From the NCBI GenBank assembly GCA_034509425.1, contig JAVTVJ010000344.1, positions 603,872 to 667,871 of the forward strand: a stretch of 64,000 nucleotides of DNA, given 5' to 3'. Under the pieces are notes generated by a model that saw only the letters and a list, made by a program, of their open reading frames with translations, ran no database searches and was not told the origin of the DNA. The position numbers were made by a program, and so were the translations under genes. Source of the DNA: Eopsaltria australis (Eukaryota > Chordata > Aves > Passeriformes > Petroicidae). This document shows positions 12,236-25,500 of the stretch, piece after piece. Numbering within the stretch: position 1 is the first letter of the stretch; every line of letters starts with the position of its first letter.

Positions 12236-13995
12236 TGAAACAAGGGAAATATGTTTATAATGTCTGGAAAAATGTTCAAATTCTAAATAAATATTAATCT
12301 AACCTCTTCAGATGTAAATATGTTCTACAGGAAATACTGTTTTTTGAATGTCAGAGTAGGATTTTTGAAAGATGTAGCTCTGGGGAAAACATACTAAAAG
12401 TGCATTAAGATTGACTCTGAGGTTGAAGACATATGAGAACTGACAGGAAACTTAAGGTCATGAAACTTGTTTAGCTGAATGACACAGCATAGTATCTAAT
12501 TCAATCTCCATGTGCACAAGAGAGAAAGTCAAAGTGTAGAATATACCTAGAGAATACCAGCTCACAAAATTCTTGCTCTTTGCTATTCATATGTATTTAG
12601 TCTAAAATAAAAATTGAGATCCTTTATATAATCTTTTTATATAACTTTTTATGGATTTTGCTGCACACATGAAATATTTTTCCAGTTTTATTAAAGTGTT
12701 TTTTATTTTCATTACTGACTTAAAACTCTAAGTATGATTTTTATACCAAGTGGGAGTATATGTGAAACTGTGAGGTGTATATGACACTGTTTGATTTAAA
12801 GGAGAAATTGAATTGTACTAACTATGTGGGAACAAAAGTTTTTCAATTCTGTGATTTTTGCTGAAAACAGTTTGCATAATATGATTTGAGTAATTAAATA
12901 TCTGTTTTCTCATCTTGACATAGTGGGACCTATTCTACCCATAACATTGCCATTTTATCCAATCAATATGGATGCTTCAGGGCCTTTTGTGTTCAAAAGA
13001 GCAGTGCAATTCGAATGACTGACTCCCTAAATAAGTGTTCTTGGCTCTTGAAAATCTATCAATATTTGTTTCTTTTTGTAAGAATCTGGATAACCAACAG
13101 TCAAAAATATTTATAGTTCCTCTAAAGCTGATCCATTAATCACAAAATTGAAGAGGAATTATATATCTGAAGGTTAGCAGTGTTCTAAGAACTTGGTGCT
13201 TTCAATCTACTTTTCTTGCAGCTTACCACCTTGATGGGCCAGTACTGTGGGGCAAATCAGTGCTGTAGGAAATCCAGGAGCCACTGAAGTCACTTCCAGG
13301 GGCAGAAACAGTTGTATTTATTAGATTTGAGTGACTGTCAAGTTATACTGCTCTACTAATTGCTTGGGATATAAAATCAGTAGTTCTCTTGGAAATTAAT
13401 TAATTCAAAGTTTAAGAAATTTTGGGCTAAGTATTTACACATAGCAAAAATGAACCAGGTGTTCAAGAGCAATTGCCATAACATAAACACTTCAAAAATA
13501 ATTAAATGCAAGATATTCTTAACAAAGATACTAAATATTTATTAAATTTATCAAGGACTAGAGATAATTTCCTATCTGTGTTCTCAAGAAAAGATAGGTT
13601 CTTGCCACAGACTGATCAACTACTTGATTTTAATCTGCCCAAAGAACTATTTTTGAAGAAGAAAAGGTTTTTTCAATGCCTGATGTGACTTTAGCCTTTG
13701 CCATATAAGCTGACTACCTCCTGGAGTACAGCCTTGGAAATATCCCCACACAGGAACCCCAACTCTGCATTAATTCCAGGAATGCAGGCTTAAAAATAAA
13801 TTCAATGGTAACTGCTTAGTTGTAGCCACATACAGAGAAACAAAGTTCTAAGATTTTTGGGCATACCTTATTTGTACTACATTTTCAGTAGATGTATAAG
13901 CCAGAGAACAATTTTTACCTACTTTTACTCAGAAATTATGAATCTTCTTTCCTATATTCTGTTCAATTATAGCTCACAGTGTAAGGAATGATTAC
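12236..13995. other. AT-rich unique noncoding DNA
   Basis: Nothing recognisable apart from short A/T runs. It ends at the 5-bp duplication that borders the LTR-type element. Confidence 0.5.
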
Positions 13996-15656
13996 ATGGA
14001 TGTTGCGGTTTAGAGGTTTGGGGATTAAAATTAGGTATGAACATTAATTTTGTAGTCTAGATTATTTGATTTTGTTGTGAGATAAGGATTAATAGTAGGC
14101 AAAAGCAGACTTATTTTTTAAGGAATATAAAAAGGAATTTTATTAACAGACTTAAAATAGGAATAATAATCACGCATCAACACTAAACCCTTTAGAACAC
14201 TCTTTTCCCCTCCCCACTTTTCTTATTTTCTTTCTTGCTGACCATACAAAAAGTAACACTTCAACTTATAGTTATTCTACCACCTCTGGAACAAAACAGT
14301 TTTCTTAATTTATGTAGAGAGAGAAGCTTTCTTTTGTTTTATCATGTTGACTCCCATAGGAAAGATATTTTCTATGGTTATTAGCTCTCTAGTGAGCAAT
14401 TTTTTCTTCTAAGGGAGACATTTGCTTTTTTAGACCCCTTCCCATTTCAGTAGCTTTCCCAGGGCCGCACCAATGGACATATGATGGTCATTGAGGTGTT
14501 CTTTTGAGAGCAAATGTTTCTATTACAGTGACAACTACATCCCCTTACTTTATCATCAGCAACACAAGTCTTCTTCTACGGTTTTCCTGGGGCGAGGAAA
14601 GAAAAAAATCTTAATACACAAAAGTCTCAGTCTACTGCTTATAACTTAGAACATTACATTCTCTTTTTCTCACCTTCTTTAGACCATTATTCATATACTA
14701 CAGGGTATATTACAGCTAGCTTTATCAACATGTTTTTACAAAAGAACTTTCAGCATTAAAGCACTCCTCATCTCTTCCTCCTTTAAAAATAAGCTTAGTT
14801 GTATTTATTAACTTAAAGTCTCTATGTTGTCACCTTTCGTAGGTGCTTTCATCTTTGTGCTCTTTCTGTGTGGGAGGAGGAAATGCATGCCTTCAAAGTC
14901 TCATTTTAATATTAGAAAAGGAACAGTTAATTTGTCTTTCGGCTGGGCAATAGTCACGTGGCTTTCGCCCGCGTGGTTTGAGTGTTGTAAGTCCATGCTC
15001 GAACCGAAGGAAAGGAGCCCGTTCATGCTGGCTCCCATCTAAGCCACGTTTGAATTGTAGGAGCCTAGTGGGACTGCATCTGTGCTGCAGGGGGCTGGTT
15101 CAAGCCCCCTTCCGTGCCGGAGTGTGCGGAAGAGGGCCGCCTGGCGGGAGCTGCACCCGAGCTGCAGGAGGGGCTCAGTCTGAGCTCCCTCTGTCTCTCT
15201 CCCGTGCTGAGTTTGCTGCAGAGCTAACCGGGCGGGGCGCTCCCGAGGTCCACGGGGCCCGACCCCAAACCCTCTTCCCACTGGGCCGTGCCATGGAGGG
15301 GGGAAAACCAGCCTGGCCCAGGCTTGGCAACCAGAGCTGGCGAAGTTCTTTAGCCAAGGACAGCAAGATGAAGCAGCTCGAGTTTTCTCTCTCTCTCCTC
15401 CCCCTCCCCCCGACACCATGCGGGTTAGCAGCCCCAGGCCATGTGACTTGGAGAGACCTTACCCAGTTGGTGCGGAGGGGAGGAGAGCAGCGTTTTTCTG
15501 TGTGAGCTAGAAGCCTAAAAGACGGCTTTTTCAGGTGCTTTCCTGGTTTTATGAGTTTTTTAGGTAGGCGAAGTTTATGCTGGCTACCTCATTTCCGACT
15601 CCACCTCCTCTTTTTTCTCTGGGAGTTTTTAACAGCAATTACCCCATGACAATGGA
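13996..15656 (-). mobile_element. Long LTR-type element (ERVL-like), 1.65 kb, with 5-bp target-site duplication and a CpG-rich promoter-like segment
   Basis: The element spans 14001-15651. It starts TGTTGCGG and ends CCCATGACA, and is bordered on both sides by ATGGA (13996-14000 and 15652-15656). A 5-bp duplication and TG...CA ends fit an ERVL-class LTR. The sense strand is probably minus: reverse-strand AATAAA signals lie at 14139-14144 and 14804-14809, and the CpG- and GC-rich block (about 14950-15500) would then lie near the 5' end, where U3/R belongs. The low-coordinate two thirds are T-rich. I see no gag or pol, so it is a solo LTR or a non-autonomous element. The intact duplication suggests a fairly recent insertion. 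At 1.65 kb it is long for an LTR. The family is not named with certainty. Confidence 0.8.
14139..14144 (-). terminator. Polyadenylation signal (reverse-strand AATAAA) in the long LTR element
   Basis: TTTATT on the plus strand reads AATAAA on the minus strand, about 140 bp before the 3' end of the element in its presumed sense direction. That is a usual place for an LTR signal. A second copy lies at 14804-14809. Confidence 0.4.
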
Positions 15657-18600
15657 GTAGCCAGCTTGACAAGCAATAATCTTTCAAACTGTCATTTTAT
15701 AAAGCAGAAAATCTACAAAGTATTAATGCAGCTTAGTAATATTTTTTCCCTTTTTAATTTTGGGATAGTACTTTTACAATTTTTGTTCTTGTAAATCTTG
15801 ACCTACCACAGCAAAACTCTTGCTCTGGCTCTGCCTCACGGACTGGATTTCCTCCGGGACAAAACATCTCTCTTAGGCTGCCAATTCCATAAATCTGTCT
15901 GTCTTCAGACGGACGTGCAATAATTTTTTTATTCACCTTTTATTTGTTGTTTGCACTCAGTATAAGTCTGGTCATCAGCACTGTGGGAAGACAAATATTT
16001 TTGAAGTGTAGCAAAAACAAAGCAAAGCAAAATTTGAAATATATAAAGGCTCATCATGTGTCCCCACGTTAATATGATATACTAGTGATTTGACAAATTG
16101 TGACATAAGGGCAGGTACTGTTCCAGTCATGAAATGCATCCCCTTGCCTTCTAACTCCAAGCATTACTTGAGGAATGTGTAGATAAGTACTGGGTTCTTT
16201 CACCTTTCTATTTAACCTTTTGCTCTGGTGAATAGATTACTCAATGATATGCCTTTATATCCCTAGTGATTACAAAACCACTTTAACAAATGGATAAATT
16301 TAGGAAATTCAATGTCTTCTGAATGTCAATGAATGGAGGAAATATCCAATCTGCCCTTGTCTTTTCTGAACAGATATTTTAATGTGACACTTACAGTTAT
16401 GCAACTATTCATAAAAGAAGAGTCAAATAGAAATAAAAAATCCAGCTCTTCTTGTTCTGTGAAAGCTTGGTGAAGAACTGCTAATTGTTTACCATCAAAA
16501 GTCTCCCAGACAGAAGACTTTGCTTATGCTGGAGTAATTTTTAATTTAATGTTTATTTTGGCACAAATCAATATATGAGAAACTGGGGAACGGAAGTTCC
16601 AAACCTTGATGTTCAATAAGATTTTCCTCTAATTTCCTTTGAAGATTTGAGTCACTTGTTGCTCAATTCCAGTGCTCAGTTTCACTGATGTTAATCACAT
16701 TATGCTGCTGTGGTCTTGTCAGTTGTTCAAATGAAACTGTTGAGACTTTGTTTCTAAATGTCAGTTAGTCACATAATATCCATAACAAAATTTTAGACTA
16801 TTAGTTTCAATGCTGCCCTTTCTGAAGAGTGTATAAAAAGACTCAAAATGGCAGTAATGCTTAAAGCAAATTATCACGTAACTGATCTGTGCACATTACC
16901 GCATGTCATGCTTTTTCTCAGACACCACAGTGGCAGGTGCCCTGAAATGGAAATAGATAGATGTCTCTCAGGCATGACAGAATACACGTGTAATAAATCA
17001 TCATGGCCTTGGCCAGCAGCACCAATGAAGTGATGTCACTCTTAAGGTGAATGACACAATTAAACGTGTGGTGGGTGTAACCTGTTACAGAAGGGCTTGG
17101 TGTACTAAAACTTACGGGTTTTCAGATTTTCTAATGTTATGCGGAGTTTGCTACACTCAGCATTTCCAAGTTTAGACAATGCACCAAGTTTAGACACTTT
17201 ACAAAACCCTTTCCTAGAATTGTGTGATATTTTGCTGTGCAGTTGCATTAATCAGGTTATAGTTTATTATTTATAGCTGCATAAAATACATAACAACATA
17301 CTTTTTAATTTACAATATAAGCATTATTTATTCAGCTCATTATTTAAATGAGCATGAATTATACACTCTAGTGTTTGCCTTTCGTGAATTTTCTGCAAGG
17401 ACTCATTTTTATATTTGTGGTCTGCATTGCTATCTAAGAAAGCTTATTGGTTGTAGAAATTATGCATTTGGCTTTGTCTTCTTTCTTTCCATCTCTCCTA
17501 CTTTTGAGGTTCAAGATCAGGTGAAAAGGTCGATTTGGGAATATTCATGGGTAAGAGAGTATCTGCAAGGGTAAGTATCCAAAATTTCCAAATTTCTGGT
17601 TTTACTTTTCAGGGTGAAGAGAATCTAACAGGGCATTGTACACCTGCTCGGCCTTTGACTTTGGCCTTATTTTCCTTTTTTTAGTATTTATACACTATTT
17701 AAATTGACTTTTTTAATACAAGCACATAAAATCCAAAGTAGTAAAGGAAAAAGACAAGCATGTTTGCAGTTAAATAGACATGGCCCTAGCCAAACAACTT
17801 TAGAAATAAATGTACTGAGCTTTTGTTTCTGAAGCTCGATATGTAAGGTAATGAAAATCACACATTAATAAGTGGGTTTGTGTTATGGTGAGGTAAACAC
17901 CCAAGAGAAGGAATAAGTGATACATCTGACAATGAATGCTAGGATAGAGAAAATGTCTGTGATTCTCCACTTGTTACAATTCACTATGTTTTCCAATTCC
18001 AATTCCTAGTATAGACTAGGAAAAGGTAAACTCCTTTTCAGATACCAATTTACATAACTTTACAGTAAGCTTGGACACCTTTCTTGGAAGGTGTCCTGTG
18101 TTCACCTAAATATCAACTATCTAGAAACATTTTTGAGTATTAAGATGCAAGTGCTTATAAAGGTGTTCTGCTGCATATGTGCATACATAGTCATGCATGT
18201 ATCTCCATGTAAGTTTGTACAGCTCTGTGGGTTTTTTCTCTTTTTCTTGCTGTCTTTATTAAGGACCCATTCCTTCAATCAAAGAGGAGAGGTTTGGTTT
18301 ATTCTAACAAGTATAAAAGTAATATTGATAAAACAGGAAATTTACATGGCTTTTTATGGTTTTAAGTAGGCAGATAATGTTATTAGTACCCATTGCATTG
18401 AATAAATAAACTTCCAGAGCTGATTGTCTCCAAAACTTTCCAATGAATTGTGATGCACAGGCCTAGCTTGAATAACAATGTAATTTAAATGCTGTAACAT
18501 AAATAACATGTTTAATATTTGCATTGTAAAATGGGTTTTGTTCATGTTTTTAAATTGGGGGACTTTACTTCCTTGGTAAGCTAGTATGTAATGTTACCAG

Positions 18601-21594
18601 TTATTGTAATTTCAGTGCAAAAATCAGTCTTGTCTACCAATATGAATAAAATATTTGGATGTATTTTTGCCACAACTCTATTTCCTAGTTCTGTGTGTGT
18701 ATATATGTGTCACACAGACCCCACATATTTTTTTTTTCATGCAGATGATTAAAGAGGGGCTGGGCAATATTGACAGTTTCAGAGGAGTCTGCCATTACTG
18801 AATTATAAGCAGATTTAATTATTCTATCACAAAAAGCTAGGAGAGCAAAATAAATACAGCTACTGCAGACAGAAATTCTGTAACTCTAATTGCCAGAGCA
18901 CACTAAGAGCTTTCAAATAGTAAGTCCTTAAATAATAAATTGATGTGGGAGAGAATAATGACACCCAGGTGTGAAACCTTAACCTGAGAGTAGTGCTGCA
19001 TACTGAATGACATAATTGCCTCTATTACCATATTCTAGTCTAGCATAGGCTTTTGAGTCATAGAAACTGGATTGAAATGAAAGACAAAATATGTTCAAAC
19101 CACAGGTGAGATTTGAAGTAGAAATATATAATAAAATCCAGGTAACTAAATCACTACTTGAGTTTTGAAAGTAGGCTAGGTATTATGTGAAAAATTATAT
19201 TTAAATGCCATTCACAGCCTGACTTGCTCCCACAAAAACAAGGGTTAAGAAAATTCACACTGGGAACAAAAAGAGCCTTTTAACAAAGGTTCTCAAAAAT
19301 GTCGTCGATTTTTCTCATTTCACCTGAAAACCCTTCTTGTTCCTAGGTACATATTTTTCCATTCAATGGATAGGTTTGTTCATCAGTCAAAAAATATGAG
19401 TCTACATAAAGTGAACACTGCATTTTCATGTATATTTTATATTTATTTTATACCTTTTTGTGTGTGTTACTCAATGTAAAAGAACATAGGAAGGAACTCT
19501 TTCATTAAGTGAACCTCATCACATCTCAGCACTGCTACTGATGCTAATTCACTGGTTACTATTCTGAAATATATTCAGCTACCACAGAGCAGAACAACAG
19601 GACTGTTAATATGAGTGATACCGGTGTTTTTTCTAATGGCATCTTCTGGAAGGAACATGTCCAGTAGAAGCAGGATCAGGGAAAGGTGTAATCAGTTATA
19701 TGACTTCATACTTGCACTGTTGAGGTAATTTCTGTCCAAATAAAGTACATTAGCTACAAAGAGAGCTGATTCTGGCTTTTCTGTAGACATAACTAGCTGC
19801 AGGTGTTTGCTGTCATACCTCCAAATGAGGCCACAAAAAGAAGTGCATGAAAATGTTGGTGAATAAGAGCTTGGCATTTGGACTGCACCAGCATTTTAAT
19901 CCAAGAGCTATGACAGTTTTCACATTCTGCTGGGAAGGTCAAAACTACAGAAATAATGCAAGTTCCCTCACTCCCCAGAAGACACCTTTTTAGACTCCTA
20001 AAAATACCTGTGAAGACTACTGAAAACCTGACAGTTACTGTCAGCATTGGGTCTGTACTGTAGGAACTCCTGTTGGCATTCAATACAACTTATGTGTGCA
20101 ACAAACTGGTGACCCTTGTCTTCAGAAATGCTTTTATGTATCGATTTGGTACTGTACACATCTCCCCTGTCCCTGTAATGGCTTGTCAAAGGGTTTTGGG
20201 ACTTAGGATTTGGATTCTTAAAGCAAAATCTACAGCAAGCCTATGCCCATGGGCCTCCCCTCACTGAAGCCAGTGGTTGAAAAAGTTTCTTCCTGCCCTT
20301 ACTGGTACAGGATTGCTCCTGAATGCAAGTTCTGCTGTTCGTACTGGTTATGAAGAGTCATGTGTTCTAAGACAGTTATTCTGTAGTAGGAGACAGAGGG
20401 TTCAGGAGCATCCCTGTACATCACTGACCAAAGAGTGTGAGCTGGAGATGTTAATGAAGACATGGAATTAATTTAGCTATTTGTTCACTGGACTGTGAAG
20501 GAAGCAGCAGCTATATCCTATAGGTGTTGTACTCTGGTTTCTCATCTTCTGTCATAATGAGGCACAGAAAAAACATTGGTTTCTTTTGTTTTCTTAAGAA
20601 TTTCTGTATTGGCAGGGGTTCTTGCAGACAAAGGTCCTGGGGAAAAGATGATGTTACTCTTGTCATGATTATAGAGCATGAAGGAATATGAATGCCCAAG
20701 TACCACTTTCCTACCCATGGCATGGTCATGTTTTTCATGCAAGAAGATGAAGGTCCTTACCTCTTTACATGATAGGTAAGGGCTGTTCTAGAAAGCAGAT
20801 AGAGCAGAAGCAAAGGGGCTATTATGCCTCTTTGTTTGAAGTGTTCATCTGGGCTTTGCTCCCTTCCCATTGCACAGGATGTCATGAGGATGAGTAACAA
20901 CAAATGCACAGCCATATAGTCATTCAAAATTCACATTAAGAAGACTAGGTGGGAAATGATTCTTTATAGCTAGAAATAAGCAAAATGCACTTCCATTAAT
21001 AAATACTCTGTACCAGTATCTATTGATATGTATAACTGATTCAGAGAAATAGCAACTTAATGGCAAAGTACTTTGTTATAGAACACTAAGATTTATGAAA
21101 TGTTTTTTTCAAAGGAAGGAGTAGCTCTATTTATAAGTCTGTTGTTAAAGCTGACCATCTAAATTGCACAAGCAAATTCTATACTGGCTGTATTTACACT
21201 GAAACTGATAATAGGTATATACTTGTACACAGACCAAAAAAAATTATTTAGAGGAATGACAATTTGAATCGCCTTCTTTACAGAAAAGCTGAAGAGTTGT
21301 AGAGTAGCGTAATCTCTGAATTCCTCTAAAATGTACTTTCATCTGTCCTGTGACCATGTAAATTTCCCTTGCAGAGAAACTCACTATTTTGCTGTAGTCT
21401 AATGCTTGTACAAAAACAGATATGCTCTCATCTTAATTCCTTCTTTTAGGATTCCCAGGAAAACTGTAGAAATAGGTAAGTAACCTATATTTTGCTTCTT
21501 GGCTCCTGACTGGTTGTTAAAATGTGACAAAGCCATTCAGTAGCTTGGGTTTTCTTTCTGTAGAGTGGCAGTAATCATAACCATTCATTCTGTT
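15657..21594. other. AT-rich unique noncoding DNA
   Basis: No repeat family is recognised over about 5.9 kb. Short overlapping frames (19692-20267) have no known match. A frame at 17371-17574 runs into a strong donor-like GTAAGTAT at about 17572 but has no clear acceptor. Between about 18740 and 18960 there is a dense patch of TAATTA-type and ATTA homeodomain core motifs, which may be a conserved noncoding element. That is inference only. A candidate 26-nt micro-exon is listed separately. Confidence 0.5.
21450..21475 (+). other. Micro-exon-like segment between strong splice sites (candidate)
   Basis: A pyrimidine-rich run ending TTCTTTTAG (AG at 21448-21449) is followed after 26 nt by GTAAGTAAC, a near-consensus donor. 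One frame is open and would add DSQENCRN. At 26 nt it would shift frame unless joined to partner exons of matching phase. Sites this good occur by chance in tens of kilobases of AT-rich DNA, so this is a weak candidate. Confidence 0.12.
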
Positions 21595-21606
21595 ATGTAT
21601 ATGTAT

Positions 21607-21647
<41 letters not shown>

Positions 21648-21703
21648 TATAGATATGTTATAGATTATGTATTTTATATATATATATATACATATATATA
21701 TAA
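21595..21703. repeat. Compound (TA)n microsatellite
   Basis: An uninterrupted TA run of 28 bp (21610-21637) is followed by a short CA block and a second imperfect TA run (21674-21703). Being self-complementary, such tracts can extrude hairpins and are often variable in length. Confidence 0.9.
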
Positions 21704-22329
21704 AACATTCTGCGGTCTGCATCTGAGAAGTGTTTTGTAAGTTTCTTCTGTATTCACACTATTATCACATATAGTTAAGACCCACTGAATTTAGCAATCT
21801 TTTATGGTTTAGTTTTTTTTAAATCTGTTCAGCTGAGTCCTGAATACAAAATTGCAGACCTGATCTGGAGACTTTTCTTCTCATTTTCTATCATTTTGGT
21901 GTCTGATTTTACCTTGTAGTTTCCTTGCTCAGGTTCTTGTTATACCCCTCCTTTTGTTCCTACTATAGCTATGAAACACAGACCAAGAAAGGACCCTTTG
22001 AGTACAAGAGTGTTTCATTGTTCACTGGATTGTGGTGCAGTTTTCAGCATTAGTTGTGTACATCTTAGCTTTCCAAAGTCTAGAGGAGTTGATTTATACA
22101 TTGCCTATTTCAATCCAGGCAGTATAAATTATGTAGTCAAAAGATTTAATTGTTAAGTGGCTTCTGGGCTTGAGCTGGATGTTCAGTAGAAGAAAAAATT
22201 ATTTATAGAAGATGGGTGCTGTGAAAACATATTCTGGTCTTGGTTACCCTTTTAATGGGACAGTGGGAGTTCAGTCTATTCAAGACAGAAGTGCAGCCTC
22301 CAGGGTTTAATTTTTCCAAATATTAGAAG
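21704..22329. other. Unique noncoding DNA
   Basis: No recognised feature. A 61-codon frame at 21971-22156 matches nothing known to me. Confidence 0.5.
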
Positions 22330-22515
22330 CTCAGGGCCATGTGCAAAATTGCCTGCATAATTACACATTTAATCTGAATGCACATTTACTGTGATTCCAA
22401 ATGCAAATCAGGTTGTGCATGGAAATGGTCAGTTGAGTTTCAATACCTGAGAATCACATGAAGTCATAGTAATTGTGCATGCAGATTAAGCATGCAATTG
22501 GGCATATATTTTGCA
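22330..22515. promoter_or_regulatory. Cluster of octamer/POU and homeodomain-like motifs (candidate conserved noncoding element)
   Basis: Within about 185 bp there is a perfect POU octamer ATGCAAAT (22401-22408). Around it are several related words: GCATAATTA, ATGCACATTT, GTGCATGCAGATTA and CATGCAATT. Many share a GCAT/ATGC core. Enhancers near developmental genes often have such clusters, but there is no direct evidence of function here, and part of the effect may be chance in AT-rich DNA. Confidence 0.2.
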
Positions 22516-25500
22516 AGTGGCCTTTTGCTTCAATGCTTTGAAAATGAGACCCTCTGAGCCTGTTGATAATGGGTGTCTCTTGTTATTTTCGTTTTCTAAT
22601 GGCACTGCCAAAATTAGTACACAATACATTGAGTTTGTCTTGCACTCATTATTCTGTAATTTGAACTTTATCAGAGATGGTTTCCAAAGTCTTTGTTGGG
22701 AAGAATGGCCTTTTATGTCTGGGGCACATTTCCAAGGACAATATCTGGGTCTTTCACATCTAACTCAACATATTTAGTTCTTCTATAGTTTAGTTCTATG
22801 GCTATGCCTGTGTATATATTTAACCCAAAAATTGTTCTTTTATGTATAAGGTAATAGAAAATTTTCCCCATTTCATGTGACAGTGACCTGATCTGGAACA
22901 AAAAGCTTAAAATTTGTGTAGCAAAACCAAATGTATTTACTGATATGGAAACAAGATAATAGCCAAATAGAAGGAAAAAATTATAAATGATGCTCTGATC
23001 TCTATTTTCAGATATTTTCATAAACATGGAAAAAATATTATAAGTTCTTCTTACTAGTCTCCATTTCTTCTCTCTGTTTTCATTATTAACTGACCACAAT
23101 CTAACATAAAAAATAAAAGAATTCAGGGTGGGTTGGCTGATTCTTACTAATTTTCAAAAGGACTCTCTACCCTGAACTGTAGAAAGGATAAGAGAGAAAA
23201 ATTTGAAAGACCGAGTAAAACTTCATTTTAAAATAGAAATTATTTCAAATTTCCCTTCCCCTCCTCTCCATAGACAACCAAAGAATATTGAATAAACAAA
23301 GATTGTCCGGAAAATGAAGACCTAGACAAGAGTTAGATCATTGGAACCTGAAGTAAATTATCAAACTGTTCATAAGCATCTGAAAAATGACTTGGAGATT
23401 ATTAAAAGACTCAGATATTTGATACATTCATCAGGAACAAAGTTAATCAAACCTTCTTGCAAGATGGTAACAGGACTTTGGTATGGGAAAGGTAATAATA
23501 ATAAAATACTAAGGTAATCAATAATGAAGGCAACAATAATTTGATATAGAAATGTGCAATCAACTGATTAGCTAAATTGGGAAGTACTGCTCTGATAACA
23601 TATCAGTTAAATGGTGCAAATATGGGAAAAAACTCTTATTCAGAGAGAATTTACCATTGTTCACAGTTAAAAGGAAGGAGTTTTCTGAGTGTGGCATTTT
23701 TAAAAAGAGACACTGTTGCAGCTGAATATGTTCAAGAGATTAGATCTTTCCAGTCCTGTCTTTTATTGTACCCCCAAAACAATAAAGACAAACCAAAACA
23801 TTTTATTTCACCAAAACCAAATACAAAACTTGAAATTATTAATTTTGACATATCCACATAGAAAGCTTAATTGAAATTGGCATGTTCCATTTGGGGGAAA
23901 AAAAAGTCAAATTGGTGAAACTTCATCTTCTGATGTAAAACTGTGTCATCGAAGTTGTTTTGACCAGTTGTTACTTTCAGCAGAGAAACCATGAAGCCGT
24001 AACTTGAAATACTTTTAAAAATCTTGCTGATAGCCCCTGAAGATAGGCTGGAAAATAATGTCTGTCTCTCAGGCTAGTGACAGCCCCTGTAGCTTGGTCT
24101 TCATACAAGTGAATTCAAGGCTGTAGATACCACAATGTGACCCTCTGTGTGCCCAGACAGAGGTCTTTGCCTTTCAGAGGCTGCTGATCTGTTGTCTCCT
24201 GCTAGTATCAGCTACCTGTGCAAAGTGCAAAAAGGAAAAATGTGTATATCTTAGAGAAAGCAGGCTTGGGAGAAACTGTTGAATAAATGCATATTTTGGA
24301 AAGGTCTGAACATACAGTCTTAATAGTTTAAGCATTATACTAATCAAAGACCCCATTTCTTGTTCAAGGGAAATTATTTTATATTATTACTTGTGAGGAA
24401 CATTAATCTTTTAATAGACGGCTTTTTCTGTGTCCTCTGCTTTGGGTGTGAAGAAAACTCAGTCTGTTAGGGGATTTAGGCCTTCAGAAAATACGTGTTC
24501 CCAGATGCAGAACATAGTGAAAAAGGCTCTGTTTTCTTCTCAGCAGGTCAGAGAAGGGCTCTTCTGCCCCACATTGATTCTGAATCTACACCTGATAGGC
24601 ACATGTATATACGCACACACCAGGAATATCAGGTTTCCACTGTAGCACTTTGAATTAAGAGGTGTAAGCAGTAAACTATCAGGAAATACTGATAAATTGT
24701 TGTATGTTTCTTTGGGTAAGAAGATTAGGTACAGGTATTGAAACCACATTAAAAAATACCAAGACCTGGGTAATCCAAGGCGAGGTGCTGAATTTTTAGT
24801 GCTGAAGAGAAAGAAAAAGGCCAATGAAAATACCTTTCTATGCTGGGAAGTAAAGGAAAAGTGGCAGAAGTTATGTTTACAGTAGGTAATATATCAGTCA
24901 TTTGTTGGAAATAGTTAACAAGGAGTTTTATCTCCTTTCCAAAAGACTGATCCCATCTTAAATTATTCTCTTACTCTTAATTTCAAAGAGTGATATATGG
25001 AAACTGTAACCTGTAAAACTCCTGAACTTCCCTTTGCACAGAATGAGAAAATAATTTACTAAAACCACTGGTGAGAGCTCTGTGACAAGGTATTCCTGAG
25101 ACTAACCTGTATTGAAATGTTACGAAGATTTGTGGTGTTCTAAGGTCATAACTTTCTCAGAAATGGATATGTTCTTTTAATTAAATGTGGGATAAATTTC
25201 CATATGCTTTTCTCCTACCTTAAAAACCCTTTTCAGAAAAAGACCTCTTGTAGGTTATGTTCCTTTTTCTCACTCTAATAGGTTGGCTTTTGAAAGTTCT
25301 GTTTTCTTATTCAGTTAGGCAGTACATCATTATGTAAAATAAAAATATTTTCATTGAATGGATGATAACGGGGGAGGAAGGGAGGAGGAAGAGTTTGGCC
25401 ACTTTATACAGATATAGATATAGACCAAAAAATAGAAGTGTCAAGAAAAGATAAGAGAAATGCAAAGTGATATGAGTTCTCAAAGTGTCCTGTTGGCAGG

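Noticed and set aside
14978..15505. 175-codon plus-strand open frame, the longest in the window
   Set aside because: It lies entirely in the GC-rich part of the LTR element at 14001-15651, opposite to its presumed sense strand. It is Arg/Pro/Gly-rich as expected of GC-rich noncoding DNA, and overlaps other open frames.
22713..23099. 128-codon minus-strand open frame
   Set aside because: AT-rich composition with aromatic/hydrophobic bias, no recognised domain, and no convincing promoter or splice context. Length is within chance for 64 kb in six frames with alternative starts.
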